From the NCBI GenBank assembly GCA_947631925.1, contig CANRNE010000018.1, positions 1-43,019 of the forward strand: a stretch of 43,019 nt of DNA, in the 5' to 3' direction. Positions 6,778 to 14,303 of the stretch are shown piece after piece. The notes under the pieces are model-generated. The model saw only the letters and a program-made list of their open reading frames with translations. It searched no databases and was not told where the DNA came from. Numbering within the stretch: the stretch's first letter is position 1; each line of letters starts with the position of its first letter. Made by a program: the position numbers and the translations under genes. The stretch is from an uncultured Clostridia bacterium. GTDB taxonomy: Bacteria; Bacillota; Clostridia; Christensenellales; Borkfalkiaceae.

Positions 6778-9213
6778 TTATCCTACAATGAGATTGACGA
6801 GCCGACCCTTGACGACGATGCACTTTCTGACCGTTCTCGTTCCGATTGCGGCGGAAATTTCGGGCAGCGCAAGCACGGCGGCTCTCAATTCCTCCTCGCC
6901 CGCACTGCTCGGGAGCATCGTGCGCACGACAATTTTGCTGTTGATTTGCACGGCGTATTCCGTCTCGTCGAGCACGAGCTTTTCGGGGTCGGCCTTGGGG
7001 AAGTCCTGCTCGGCGGCAAATCCGCGGCCGCCCATCATCTCCCACAGCTCCTCCGAGACATGGGGCGCGCAGGGGGTGAGAAGGAGGATGAAGTCCTTCA
7101 CCGTGTCCTTGAGCAGGGGGATGTTCTTGGCGTCGTTCCCGTCATAGGCGACGATGGCATTGAGAAGTTCCATCAGCCGCGCGATGGCGGTGTTGAAGGA
7201 GAACGCCTCGAGGTCCTTCGTGATGCGGGAGATGGCGAAGTGACGCGCATAGTCGAGCGCCTTTTCCGCCTGTCCGTAGGGGAAAGCAGGGTCGCGGGGC
7301 ACCTTATAGCCCGCCACCTTTTGCACAGTCTTCTCCACCCGTTCGAGGAATTTGGAGACCGCCTTGATGCCGCTGTCATTCCACGGCCCGCCCTCGGTGT
7401 AGGAGAAGCCGAACATGAGGTAGAGGCGGAAGGCGTCCGAGCCGTACTCTTTGACATATTCGTCGGGGGAGACGATGTTCCCGTGCGACTTGGACATGCG
7501 GTTGCCGTCGGGGCCCAAAATGACGCCCTGATGGACGAGCCGTTTGAAGGGCTCGTCGAAGTCCAAATAGCCCATATCGCGCAGCGCCTTGGTGAAGAAG
7601 CGCGCGTAGAGCAGGTGCATGCAGGCGTGTTCCGCCCCGCCGACATAGGTATCGACGGGCATCAGCCTGTCCGCGGCTTCGCGGTCGAAGGGCGCCTTGT
7701 CGTTGTGGGAATCCGTGTAGCGAAGATAGTACCAGCTCGAGCACACGAAGGTGTCGAGGGTGTCGGGGTCGCGGCGGGCGGGCCTTCCGCAGACGGGGCA
7801 CACCGTGTTCATGAACTTTTCATGCTTGGCGAGCGGGGATTTTCCGTCGGGACGGAATTCCACGTCATAGGGAAGGCGCACGGGCAAATCCTTTTCGGGA
7901 ACGGGCACCGTGCCGCAATTGTCGCAGTAGACGATGGGAATGGGCGCGCCCCAGTAGCGCTGGCGGGAGACCAGCCAGTCGCGCAGACGGTAGTTAATTT
8001 TCTTCCCGCCCTTGCCGAGTTTGGAGATATGCGCGGCAATGGCGTCGCGCGCCTCCTCGCCGAACAGCCCGTCGAAATCCACCGACCCGCGCACGATTCC
8101 GTCCTCGCAGAAGGGAAGTTTGGTCTCGCCGCCCTTCTTTTCGATGACTTTGACGATGGGAAGGTTGTACTTCGTCGCGAACGCAAAGTCCCGCTCGTCG
8201 TGGGCGGGGACCGCCATCACCGCACCCGTCCCGTAGGAGGCGAGCACATAGTCCGCAAGATAGATGGGAATTCTCTTTCCCGTGAGCGGGTGGATGGCAT
8301 AGGAGCCCGTGAACACGCCCGTCTTCTCGCGGGTGGAGGAGAGCCGCTCAATCTCGCTCGCCCGTGCGGCATAGTCGATATACGCTTCCACCGCATCCCT
8401 TTGCTCGGGCGTCGTAAGTTTTCGCGCGAGGGGATGTTCGGGCGCGAGCACGACATACGTCACGCCGAACACGGTGTCGCACCGCGTCGTGTACACGCGG
8501 AAACTTTCCCCGCTCTCCGCCTTGAATTCGATTTCACAGCCCGTGGACTTTCCAATCCAGTTGCGCTGCATGTTTTTCGTCTTTTCGGGCCAGTCGAGGG
8601 TGTCGAGCCCCGTCAGCAGTTCCTCGGCGTAGTCGGTAATCTTAAAGAACCACTGCGTGAGGTTTTTGCGGACGACGGGGGTGGAACAGCGCTCGCACAC
8701 GCCGCCCTCCACCTGCTCGTTCGCGAGGACGGTCCGGCAGGAGGGGCACCAGTTGACGGGCGCCTCCTTGCGGTAGGCGAGGCCCTTCTTGTAGAGCTGA
8801 AGGAACATCCACTGCGTCCAGCGATAGTAATTTTCGTTGCACGTCTTGACTTCCGCCGACCAGTCGAACAGGGCGCCCATCGCGCGGAGCTGTTCCTCCA
8901 TCGTGGCGATGTTCGTCTCCGTGGAATCCTTGGGATGCACGCCCGTCTTGATGGCATAGTTCTCGGCAGGCAGCCCGAAGGCGTCAAACCCCATGGGCTG
9001 GAAGACGTTGTAGCCCTGCATGCGCTTGAAGCGTGCATAGCTGTCCGCGGGACCGTAGTTGTACCAGTGGCCGATGTGCAGTTTCGCCCCCGAGGGATAG
9101 GAGAACATCTCGAGGACGTAAAATTTGGGCGCCTCCGACTTCTTGTCGAAGTGGGCAAGTTTCGCCCGCTCCCACTGCTGTTGCCACTTCTTTTCAATGC
9201 GTTTCATATCCAT
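6778..9213 (-). CDS. leuS: Leucyl-tRNA synthetase
   Basis: An 811-residue class I synthetase that charges tRNA-Leu. Visible features: K-I/R-I-E-K-K-W at the N-terminus, H-I-G-H at residues 46-49, a W-C-P-S-C / C-E-R-C zinc knuckle (around 160-182), an editing domain (about 220-410) with T-T-R-C-D-T near its start, R-M-S-K-S (a KMSKS variant) at about 571-575, and a C-terminal domain ending [11 protein letters not shown]. Length is typical. The N-terminus matches the family, so the ATG at 9213 is likely correct although no SD precedes it; the promoter lies only nine bases upstream (see findings). No T-box precedes it, unlike thrS. Confidence 0.97.
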   Translation of the reverse strand: MDMKRIEKKWQQQWERAKLAHFDKKSEAPKFYVLEMFSYPSGAKLHIGHWYNYGPADSYARFKRMQGYNVFQPMGFDAFGLPAENYAIKTGVHPKDSTETNIATMEEQLRAMGALFDWSAEVKTCNENYYRWTQWMFLQLYKKGLAYRKEAPVNWCPSCRTVLANEQVEGGVCERCSTPVVRKNLTQWFFKITDYAEELLTGLDTLDWPEKTKNMQRNWIGKSTGCEIEFKAESGESFRVYTTRCDTVFGVTYVVLAPEHPLARKLTTPEQRDAVEAYIDYAARASEIERLSSTREKTGVFTGSYAIHPLTGKRIPIYLADYVLASYGTGAVMAVPAHDERDFAFATKYNLPIVKVIEKKGGETKLPFCEDGIVRGSVDFDGLFGEEARDAIAAHISKLGKGGKKINYRLRDWLVSRQRYWGAPIPIVYCDNCGTVPVPEKDLPVRLPYDVEFRPDGKSPLAKHEKFMNTVCPVCGRPARRDPDTLDTFVCSSWYYLRYTDSHNDKAPFDREAADRLMPVDTYVGGAEHACMHLLYARFFTKALRDMGYLDFDEPFKRLVHQGVILGPDGNRMSKSHGNIVSPDEYVKEYGSDAFRLYLMFGFSYTEGGPWNDSGIKAVSKFLERVEKTVQKVAGYKVPRDPAFPYGQAEKALDYARHFAISRITKDLEAFSFNTAIARLMELLNAIVAYDGNDAKNIPLLKDTVKDFILLLTPCAPHVSEELWEMMGGRGFAAEQDFPKADPEKLVLDETEYAVQINSKIVVRTMLPSSAGEEELRAAVLALPEISAAIGTRTVRKCIVVKGRLVNLIVG

Positions 9214-9222
9214 AGCAGGGTT

Positions 9223-9251
9223 ATTTTACTATACTTTCTATAAAATGTCAA
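9223..9251 (-). promoter_or_regulatory. Sigma-A promoter of leuS, leaderless geometry
   Basis: Minus strand: TTGACA (9246-9251), 17 bases, TAAAAT (9223-9228). Only nine bases separate the -10 box from the leuS ATG, so transcription should begin within about three bases of the start codon. Confidence 0.85.
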
Positions 9252-9348
9252 GCAAGCAAGGGGGGAAATTGCGGAAAAGCGTCTGATTTTCCGAAATTTT
9301 GTTTGTAAATCGCGGAAAAATCGGCGATAAATAAAACGCCCGTCTTCG

Positions 9349-9356
9349 CATACAAT
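9349..9356 (+). promoter_or_regulatory. Sigma-E-like -10 element before ytxC-like gene
   Basis: CATACAAT equals the Bacillus sigma-E -10 consensus CATACANT. An ATA-containing segment (9327-9335) sits about where the -35 would be. The downstream gene belongs to a sporulation family, which agrees with mother-cell expression. The -35 match is weak. Confidence 0.5.
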
Positions 9357-9362
9357 AAAGGT

Positions 9363-10037
9363 GTGGAAATCGTGGTGTCCGACGGGAGCGCGCGCAGCTC
9401 CTTTATCACATATCTCTATAACGCACTGCTCGGCGACGTCGTGCGCGGGGGCGGGAGCGGGGAGCTCCTCTTCGGCGACGGGCGGGCGGCGGTCAAACTC
9501 TGTTCGGATAATTTCTCCGCCGCGCGGGAGAAGATTGCCGAAGTCATCGGCGTCGGCTACAAGTATGCCTTCCTGTCCGAACATCTCCGTGCGGGCCTCA
9601 ATGCACGGGAGAGAAAGCTCCTTCTCTGCGCCCTCATCGCCGCCGACTATGACAGCGACCGCGCCTTCATCAAGGGGAAGATGGGGAAGTTCCATGAATT
9701 TTGCTTGGACGGCTTCTACCGTTTCCGCCTTGCGGGGCTGCGGGAGAAGTGGCGGCGCATCGCCGAGTACGTCCCCGAAAGTTTTTCCTCCTCCGACCTC
9801 GAAAAGTTCTGCGAATTTCTCGTCGGCGAGAGCAAACACAAGGTGTACCTCAAGGGCAACGTCGTGTTCGGGGAGAATTTCGCGCCTCTTCGCAGGAGCC
9901 GCCTCATCGGCGAGGAGAACGTCGAGAGCGAGCTCATGCTCTCGGACGCGGGCTTTGTCTACTGCCTCGGCGAGGTGGAGGCGGGCCTCGGCGATTTTTT
10001 GCAAAAATATTATGCCGAACGGGCGATATTTTCTTGA
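9363..10037 (+). CDS. ytxC: YtxC-like sporulation protein
   Basis: A 224-residue protein resembling the YtxC sporulation family (PF08812). The central F-H-E-F-C-L-D-G-F-Y-R-F-R-L segment followed by helices, then an E-K-F-C-E-F-L-V stretch, matches the family pattern of I-x-G-F-x-R-F-R-L and E-Y-x-E-F-I. The position directly upstream of thrS is the same as in Bacillus subtilis and many Clostridia, which supports the call. Start choice is uncertain: GTG at 9363 lies six bases after the putative sigma-E -10 box, while GTG at 9372 would use AAAGGTG as a ribosome site. Its stop codon overlaps the -35 box of the thrS promoter. The precise role of YtxC is not known. Confidence 0.75.
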   Translation: MEIVVSDGSARSSFITYLYNALLGDVVRGGGSGELLFGDGRAAVKLCSDNFSAAREKIAEVIGVGYKYAFLSEHLRAGLNARERKLLLCALIAADYDSDRAFIKGKMGKFHEFCLDGFYRFRLAGLREKWRRIAEYVPESFSSSDLEKFCEFLVGESKHKVYLKGNVVFGENFAPLRRSRLIGEENVESELMLSDAGFVYCLGEVEAGLGDFLQKYYAERAIFS

Positions 10038-10062
10038 CAAGCGGCAAAAAAAGTCCTAAAAT
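10034..10062 (+). promoter_or_regulatory. Sigma-A promoter of the thrS T-box transcript
   Basis: TTGACA (10034-10039) overlapping the ytxC stop codon, a 17-base spacer, and TAAAAT (10057-10062). Transcription should start near 10069. Confidence 0.9.
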
Positions 10063-10068
10063 GAAGAT

Positions 10069-10284
10069 ACTTAAAGACAAGTAGCGCCGCGATTGCGCGT
10101 TGACAGAGAGGGGACCCTCGGCTGAAAGGTCTTCATCGCGCGGCGGACTGCGAAACCGCTTTATTTTATCCAACCGAAGAAAGAGTGGCTCTGCGCTTTC
10201 GCAGGGCAATTAAGGTGGAACCGCGCCCCCTCGGCGTCCTTAAAGTCAATCCCGCAAGGGACCTTTAGGGGCGTTTTCTTTTTT
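10069..10284 (+). ncRNA. T-box leader, threonine specific, controlling thrS
   Basis: A cis-acting RNA that senses uncharged tRNA-Thr. Visible: stem I with the GACAGAGAGGGG segment (AG bulge and GA motif region, 10101-10112), a likely specifier ACC in GCGAAACCGC (10150-10159; ACC is a threonine codon), and the invariant T-box AATTAAGGTGGAACCGCG (10208-10225) whose TGGA pairs with the tRNA acceptor end. The terminator hairpin follows (10235-10273, inner stem TCCC-GCAA-GGGA) with a T-rich run to 10284. Uncharged tRNA would stabilise the antiterminator and permit thrS transcription. Specifier placement is by eye. Confidence 0.93.
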
Positions 10285-10353
10285 CTCCCAAATCCCAAAA
10301 AAGGGGAGAAAATCCCCAAAAATCGCGGTGAAAATCAAAAAAATACATGTTTG

Positions 10354-10376
10354 CATAGTACTATGTCAGACATAAT
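10354..10376. repeat. Symmetric 20-base element, copy 1 (thrS leader)
   Basis: AGTACTATGTCAGACATAAT at 10357-10376, preceded by CAT; it ends one base before the thrS ribosome site. It contains two overlapping palindromes, ATAGTACTAT and TATGTC-A-GACATA. The same 20-mer is at 41531-41550, and a fuller symmetric version is at 32333-32361. Confidence 0.9.
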
Positions 10377-10389
10377 CGGAGGAAATGCC

Positions 10390-12297
10390 ATGAATATTAC
10401 CCTGAAAAACGGCGATATCCTCGCCTTGGAGGATGGCGCAACCTGTTTCGCCGCCGCGCAGAAAATTTCGGACGGACTCGCCCGCGCCGCCGTCGCCGCC
10501 AAAGTGGACGGCGTGCTCGTCGACCTCTCGACGCCCCTTAAAGGCGGCTGCACGCTCGAGCTCGTCACGCTCAAGGACAGAGAGGGGCTCGAGGTCTACC
10601 GCCACACCTGCGCCCATGTGCTCGCGCAGGCGCTCAAGAACATCTATCCCACCTGCAAGCTCGCCATCGGCCCCGTCATCGACAACGGCTTTTATTACGA
10701 CGTCGACTTCAAGACGCCGATAACGCCCGAGGACTTCGGGAAGATTGAGGCGGAGATGAAAAAGATTATCAAGGCCAATTTCCCCATCGAGCGCTTCACC
10801 CTTCCCCGCGAGGAGGCGCTTGCCCTCATGAGCAAGTACCATGAGAACTACAAGGTGGAGCTCATCTCCGACCTTCCCGAGGACACCGTGCTGTCCTTCT
10901 ATAAGCAGGGGACGTTCACCGACCTCTGCCGCGGGCCTCATCTTCCCTCGACGGGGCGCATCAAGGCGTTCAAACTCACGACGCTCGCGGGCGCCTATTG
11001 GCGGGGGGACGAAAAGAAGAAGATGCTCACCCGCATCTACGGCACCGCCTTTGCCAAGAAAGAGGAGCTCGACGACTACTTCAGAATGCTCGAGGAGGCC
11101 AAGAAGCGCGACCACACAAAGCTCGGCAAGGAGCTCAAACTCTTCGCCCTCCTTCCCGAAGGGAAGGGCTTCCCGTTCTTCCTGCCCAACGGCATGGTGC
11201 TTAAAAACGTCCTCATCGACTATTGGCGGCAAATTCATCGCCGCGAGGGGTACGTCGAGGTGCAGACTCCCATGATTATGACCCGCTCGCTCTGGGAAAA
11301 TTCGGGGCACTGGGAGCACTACAAGGACAACATGTACACGACGAAGATAGACGGCGAGGACTGTGCGGTGAAGCCCATGAACTGCCCCGGCGGCATGCTC
11401 GTCTACAAGCTCTCTCCGCACAGCTATAAGGATTTGCCCATCCGCATGGGCGAACTCGGCCTCGTCCACCGCCACGAGAAGAGCGGCCAGCTCCACGGCC
11501 TCATGCGCGTGCGCTGCTTCACACAGGACGATGCCCACATCTTCATGCTCCCCGAACAGATTACCGAGGAGATTAAGAACGTCGTGCGCATCATCGACGA
11601 GGTGTATTCCCTCTTCGGGTTCAAATACCATGTTGAACTCTCCACCCGCCCCGAGGACAGCATGGGCAGCGACGAGGACTGGGAGAATGCGACGAACGCC
11701 CTCATCAAGGCCCTCGAAGAGCTCGGACTTCCCTATGCCGTCAACGAGGGGGACGGCGCCTTCTACGGCCCCAAGATTGACTTCCACCTCGAGGACTGCA
11801 TCGGCAGAACATGGCAATGCGGCACCATCCAGCTCGACTTCCAGATGCCCCAGCGCTTCGACCTCGAATATGTGGGCGAGGACGGCGACAAGCACCGTCC
11901 CATCATGATTCACCGCGTCGTCTTCGGCTCGATTGAGCGCTTTATCGGCATTCTCATCGAGCACTATGCGGGCAAATTCCCCGTCTGGCTCTCCCCCGTA
12001 CAGGTGAAAGTCCTCCCCGTCACCGACCGCGCCGCCGATTACGCACAGCAGATTACGAACGAGATGAACGCCCTCGGCCTGCGCGCCGAAGCAGACCTGC
12101 GCAAGGAAAAACTCGGCAAGAAGATTGCCGACGCCGAAGTCGAGAAGGTTCCCTATAAACTCATCGTGGGGGACAAGGAGACGGAGGAGGGGACGGTCGC
12201 CGTCCGCAAGCGCGGAGAAGGGGACATCGGCTCCATGAAGAAGGAGGACTTCTTCGCCCTCGTCCGCAAGGAAAACGACGAAAAGGTCGTCTTCTGA
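10390..12297 (+). CDS. thrS: Threonyl-tRNA synthetase
   Basis: A 635-residue class II synthetase. Order: TGS domain (1-62), editing domain with H-T-C-A-H (72-76) and F-T-D-L-C-R-G-P-H-L, then the catalytic core with M-N-C-P-G-G-M (zinc cysteine), H-R-H-E-K-S-G-Q-L-H-G-L and R-x-F-T-Q-D-D-A-H, and a C-terminal anticodon-binding domain from about 535. Length is normal. The start ATG follows CGGAGGAAATGCC; an upstream in-frame ATG (10351) reads through the repeat element and has no ribosome site. Expression is governed by the T-box upstream. A GC-rich hairpin (12363-12391) lies downstream. Confidence 0.97.
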   Translation: MNITLKNGDILALEDGATCFAAAQKISDGLARAAVAAKVDGVLVDLSTPLKGGCTLELVTLKDREGLEVYRHTCAHVLAQALKNIYPTCKLAIGPVIDNGFYYDVDFKTPITPEDFGKIEAEMKKIIKANFPIERFTLPREEALALMSKYHENYKVELISDLPEDTVLSFYKQGTFTDLCRGPHLPSTGRIKAFKLTTLAGAYWRGDEKKKMLTRIYGTAFAKKEELDDYFRMLEEAKKRDHTKLGKELKLFALLPEGKGFPFFLPNGMVLKNVLIDYWRQIHRREGYVEVQTPMIMTRSLWENSGHWEHYKDNMYTTKIDGEDCAVKPMNCPGGMLVYKLSPHSYKDLPIRMGELGLVHRHEKSGQLHGLMRVRCFTQDDAHIFMLPEQITEEIKNVVRIIDEVYSLFGFKYHVELSTRPEDSMGSDEDWENATNALIKALEELGLPYAVNEGDGAFYGPKIDFHLEDCIGRTWQCGTIQLDFQMPQRFDLEYVGEDGDKHRPIMIHRVVFGSIERFIGILIEHYAGKFPVWLSPVQVKVLPVTDRAADYAQQITNEMNALGLRAEADLRKEKLGKKIADAEVEKVPYKLIVGDKETEEGTVAVRKRGEGDIGSMKKEDFFALVRKENDEKVVF

Positions 12298-12362
12298 CGG
12301 CATTTTGAAGATGATTCGCGGCGATCCGCCGCAAGCCGAAGCGATTCCGCTTCGTATCCCAT

Positions 12363-12391
12363 CCGTGCGTCCCGTCTTTCGGGGCGCACGG
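12363..12391 (+). terminator. Probable thrS terminator hairpin
   Basis: 12-base arms CCGTGCGTCCCG/CGGGGCGCACGG, TCTTT loop, followed by a weak T-rich run (TTGCTT). Two smaller hairpins (GCGG..CCGC near 12316, GAAGCG-ATTC-CGCTTC near 12340) precede it. Without a strong T tract the terminator call is moderate. Confidence 0.55.
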
Positions 12392-12432
12392 TTGCTTATC
12401 ATGGCATTTGCAAAAAATTTATATCAAATTAC

Positions 12433-12461
12433 TTGCAAAATATTCCGCGGTATGGTAGAAT
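12433..12461 (+). promoter_or_regulatory. Sigma-A promoter of the structured leader RNA
   Basis: TTGCAA (12433-12438), 17 bases, TAGAAT (12456-12461). The predicted start, about 12467-12468, falls exactly at the first base-paired position of the long stem that follows. The flank is much more AT-rich than the neighbouring synthetase gene. Confidence 0.8.
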
Positions 12462-12465
12462 AAAA

Positions 12466-12609
12466 CTGCGTCACAATCAAATCATTTTTCTTATATCGGT
12501 TACAGCGGCATAGGTGTATCCGTCTTTTTCCGATATGAGAAAGATTGTGACGCAGACAATACGGGTACTCTACGCGGGCGCTCCGATTGTCGGGGCGTCC
12601 TTATTTTTT
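12466..12609 (+). ncRNA. Structured leader RNA ending in an intrinsic terminator; no known class recognised
   Basis: P1: CTGCGTCACAATC (12466-12478) pairs perfectly with GATTGTGACGCAG (12543-12555). P2: TCTTATATCGG (12489-12499) pairs with CCGATATGAGA (12530-12540), one G-U pair. An apical hairpin, CGG-c-ATA/TAT-CCG with GGTG loop, lies near 12506-12522. After an 18-20 base linker comes a terminator, GGGCGCTCCGA/TCGGGGCGTCC (12576-12600, two G-U pairs), with TTATTTTTT. The SD of the membrane-protein gene starts six bases later. It could be an attenuating leader for that gene or a free small RNA; I found no obvious antiterminator. A miniature element with 13-base terminal inverted repeats is a less likely reading because no target duplication flanks it. 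Confidence 0.65.
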
Positions 12610-12626
12610 GAAACGGAGAATCGGGT

Positions 12627-13250
12627 ATGCGAAAAAAGATAAAACCTATCATGCTGTTCTTTTTGATTGCGGCAATCGTTTGCGGGGTATTGCTGATAGC
12701 GGCAATCGTCATCGGCTGTGTCAGTACGGCCTCGTCCCCTTTGGGACAGGCGGCGATAATCATTGCCATCATCGGAGGAGCAGGCGCAGGCTTGGAGTTG
12801 ATTGCATATATTCTCTATCGCATGTTTTCCAAGACAAAAACCGAAGAGTGTGAGGAATGTTCCCGTGAAGAGGAAGCGTGCGAAGGGGACGAGTGTGACG
12901 GTGAAGAATGCGAAGGGGAGGCGTACGAAGGGGAACAGGAGCCCGAGACTTGGACATATGAGAAATTGAAAATGCAGACGCAAGCGATTGAGGACTGGAA
13001 ATTACAGAACATTAAAAAGACATTGGTAATCACTTCGACTGCGAAAAAAGATAAGGGAAATTCCGTGACGAGAGGCATCGTCGGCGGGCTGCTCTTGGGA
13101 CCCGTAGGCTCTGTCATCGGCGCAACAACGTCACGCGAGAATACATTTACGACGTTTTTGGTGATTTATAACGATGACAGTCGGGAGACCGTCGAGGTTG
13201 AAAACGGAAGCGAGCGGTTTCAACTTTACATCAAATATTTGGAAACCTGA
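12627..13250 (+). CDS. Membrane protein with Cys/Glu-rich repeat, unknown function
   Basis: A 207-residue protein. Two hydrophobic segments (about 8-31 and 41-66) are followed by a very acidic, cysteine-containing stretch (73-107; cysteines 75, 78, 85, 90, 95) that includes four pentapeptide repeats of the form Cys/Tyr-Glu/Asp-Gly-Glu/Asp-x. The C-terminal domain (about 130-205) has V-I-T-S-T-A-K-K-D, then G-G-L-L-L-G-P-V-G-S-V-I-G and F-L-V-I-Y-N-D-D-S-R-E-T-V-E-V-E-N-G-S; I have the impression this pattern recurs in uncharacterised Firmicute proteins. V-I-G-C31 could pass as a loose lipobox. ATG follows CGGAGAA. GC is lower than in its neighbours (21/60 in 12961-13020), and it interrupts the usual thrS-infC adjacency, suggesting acquisition. 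Metal binding is only a guess. Confidence 0.75.
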   Translation: MRKKIKPIMLFFLIAAIVCGVLLIAAIVIGCVSTASSPLGQAAIIIAIIGGAGAGLELIAYILYRMFSKTKTEECEECSREEEACEGDECDGEECEGEAYEGEQEPETWTYEKLKMQTQAIEDWKLQNIKKTLVITSTAKKDKGNSVTRGIVGGLLLGPVGSVIGATTSRENTFTTFLVIYNDDSRETVEVENGSERFQLYIKYLET

Positions 13251-13329
13251 TTTCAGGCCGCATTCGTACGGCGGCGTTCCCGCAACGGCATTCAGGCGCA
13301 AAATTTTTCCGAAATTGCGTAAAAATCAA

Positions 13330-13358
13330 TTGACAGCGCGGGGAAAATGTGCTAAAGT
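13330..13358 (+). promoter_or_regulatory. Sigma-A promoter of infC-rpmI-rplT
   Basis: TTGACA (13330-13335), 17 bases, TAAAGT (13353-13358). Start expected near 13365, at the beginning of the attenuator-like leader. Confidence 0.88.
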
Positions 13359-13364
13359 AATAGG

Positions 13365-13490
13365 AGTAAAGCAGAGGTCAACCCTTCTCTCCGACCGCGC
13401 AGGGGTGCGGCGGGTCCAAAGTTTCGGTGATTACGCGCAAGTCGCGTACTACATTTCCGACGGGTTGCTTTCTGCAGCCCGTTTTTCTTT
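13365..13490 (+). ncRNA. infC operon leader (L20-type autoregulatory leader)
   Basis: The 5' untranslated region begins with a GCAGAGG...CCTTCTCT stem, continues with GC-rich pairing segments (GACCGCGCAGGGGTGCGGCGGGTC) and ends in a terminator, ACGGGTTGC/GCAGCCCGT (13460-13482), followed by T-rich sequence to 13490. In Firmicutes this operon is controlled by L20 binding its leader; the position and terminator agree, but I could not verify the L20 recognition elements. Confidence 0.65.
13460..13490 (+). terminator. Attenuator terminator in the infC leader
   Basis: A nine-base stem (one G-U pair) with a TTTCT loop and the run TTTTTCTTT, placed 50 bases before infC, so it acts within the leader rather than after a gene. 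Confidence 0.8.
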
Positions 13491-13540
13491 GCCGCAAGGC
13501 AGCATGCTCCCAAGGGAGACCGAAAAGATAAGAGAGGATT

Positions 13541-14056
13541 ATGGCAGTTAAAAATCAGCATCAGTTGAACGGCGAAATTCGCGACCGTGAGGTGAGGCTC
13601 ATCTCCTCCTCGGGGGAAATGCTCGGGGTGATGTCCCCGCGCGAAGCGCTCCGCCTCGCCGAGGACGAGGGGCTCGACCTCGTCAAGATTTCCCCGAACG
13701 CCATTCCGCCCGTTTGCAAGATTATGGACTACGGCAAGTTCAAGTTCGAGCAGGCGAAGAAGGCGAAGGAGAACAAGCAAAAAGTCGTCGAACTCAAAGA
13801 GGTCCAGCTCTCCATGACGATTGACGTGGGGGACCTCAATGTCAAGGCGAAACAGGCGACGAAATTTCTCGAACAGGGCAACAAAGTGAAGGTTACCATT
13901 CGTCTGCGCGGCAGGCAGATGGCGCATGCAAATCTCGCGAAGGACGTCATCAACAACTTTGCGGAGCGTCTCAAGGAGATTGCGCAGGTGGAAAAGCCCC
14001 TCAACATGGAAGGGCGCAACCTCATCCTCATCTTAGGCCCCGTCAAGAAAGCATAA
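13541..14056 (+). CDS. infC: Translation initiation factor IF-3
   Basis: A 171-residue IF-3, which keeps ribosomal subunits apart and checks start-codon pairing on the 30S subunit. N-terminal domain signature L-N-G-E-I-R-D-R-E-V-R-L-I (about 9-21), the P-P-V-C-K-I-M-D-Y-G-K-F-K-F segment (56-69), a lysine-rich linker helix and a C-terminal domain with V-T-I-R-L-R-G-R-Q-M-A-H. The ATG is preceded by AGAGAGG only three bases away and directly by an in-frame ATT; AUU is the regulated infC start in enterobacteria, but here the ATG seems the better choice. First gene of the operon with L35 and L20. Confidence 0.96.
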   Translation: MAVKNQHQLNGEIRDREVRLISSSGEMLGVMSPREALRLAEDEGLDLVKISPNAIPPVCKIMDYGKFKFEQAKKAKENKQKVVELKEVQLSMTIDVGDLNVKAKQATKFLEQGNKVKVTIRLRGRQMAHANLAKDVINNFAERLKEIAQVEKPLNMEGRNLILILGPVKKA

Positions 14057-14087
14057 ATTCAGCAAATATAATGGAGGATATACAGCA

Positions 14088-14288
14088 ATGCCGAAACAGA
14101 AATCGCACTCGAGTTCCAAAAAGCGCTTCTGGCTCACCGGCTCGGGCAAAGTGAACAGAGCCCACGGCGGAAAGAACCACAAGGCAGAAACCAAGAACAG
14201 AAAGCGCAAGAGAAATCTTCGCCAGTCGACCCTCGTCTCCGTGACGCAGGAAAACACCGTCAAGAGGATGATTCCTTACAAGGACTAA
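14088..14288 (+). CDS. rpmI: 50S ribosomal protein L35
   Basis: A 66-residue basic protein of the large subunit. The N-terminal M-P-K-Q-K-S-H-S-S-S-K-K-R-F segment and the central R-A-H-G-G-K-N-H-K-A-E-T-K-N-R-K-R-K-R-N region are typical of L35. It lies 31 bases after infC with a GGAGG site and 15 bases before rplT, the canonical infC-rpmI-rplT order. Confidence 0.97.
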   Translation: MPKQKSHSSSKKRFWLTGSGKVNRAHGGKNHKAETKNRKRKRNLRQSTLVSVTQENTVKRMIPYKD

Positions 14289-14303
14289 CGGGAGGGACAA
14301 GCA

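Noticed and set aside
9223-9233. TATAGT (9228-9233) as the leuS -10 box
   Set aside because: The spacer to TTGACA would be 12 bases; TAAAAT at 17 bases fits far better.
6739-9243. Long open frame (834 codons) antisense to leuS, with similar ones opposite thrS (10366-12402) and mutS (36346-38292)
   Set aside because: Typical by-products of GC-rich codon use; compositions are unlike real proteins (runs of H, G, E, R), there are no ribosome sites, and each is fully covered by a well-conserved gene.
12466-12555. Miniature inverted-repeat transposable element
   Set aside because: 13-base terminal inverted repeats fit, but there is no flanking duplication, and the left end coincides with the predicted transcription start of a terminated RNA. 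Kept as an alternative only.
13538-13540. ATT as the infC start codon, as in enterobacteria
   Set aside because: It is in frame directly before ATG but immediately abuts the AGAGAGG site; the ATG is the simpler start.
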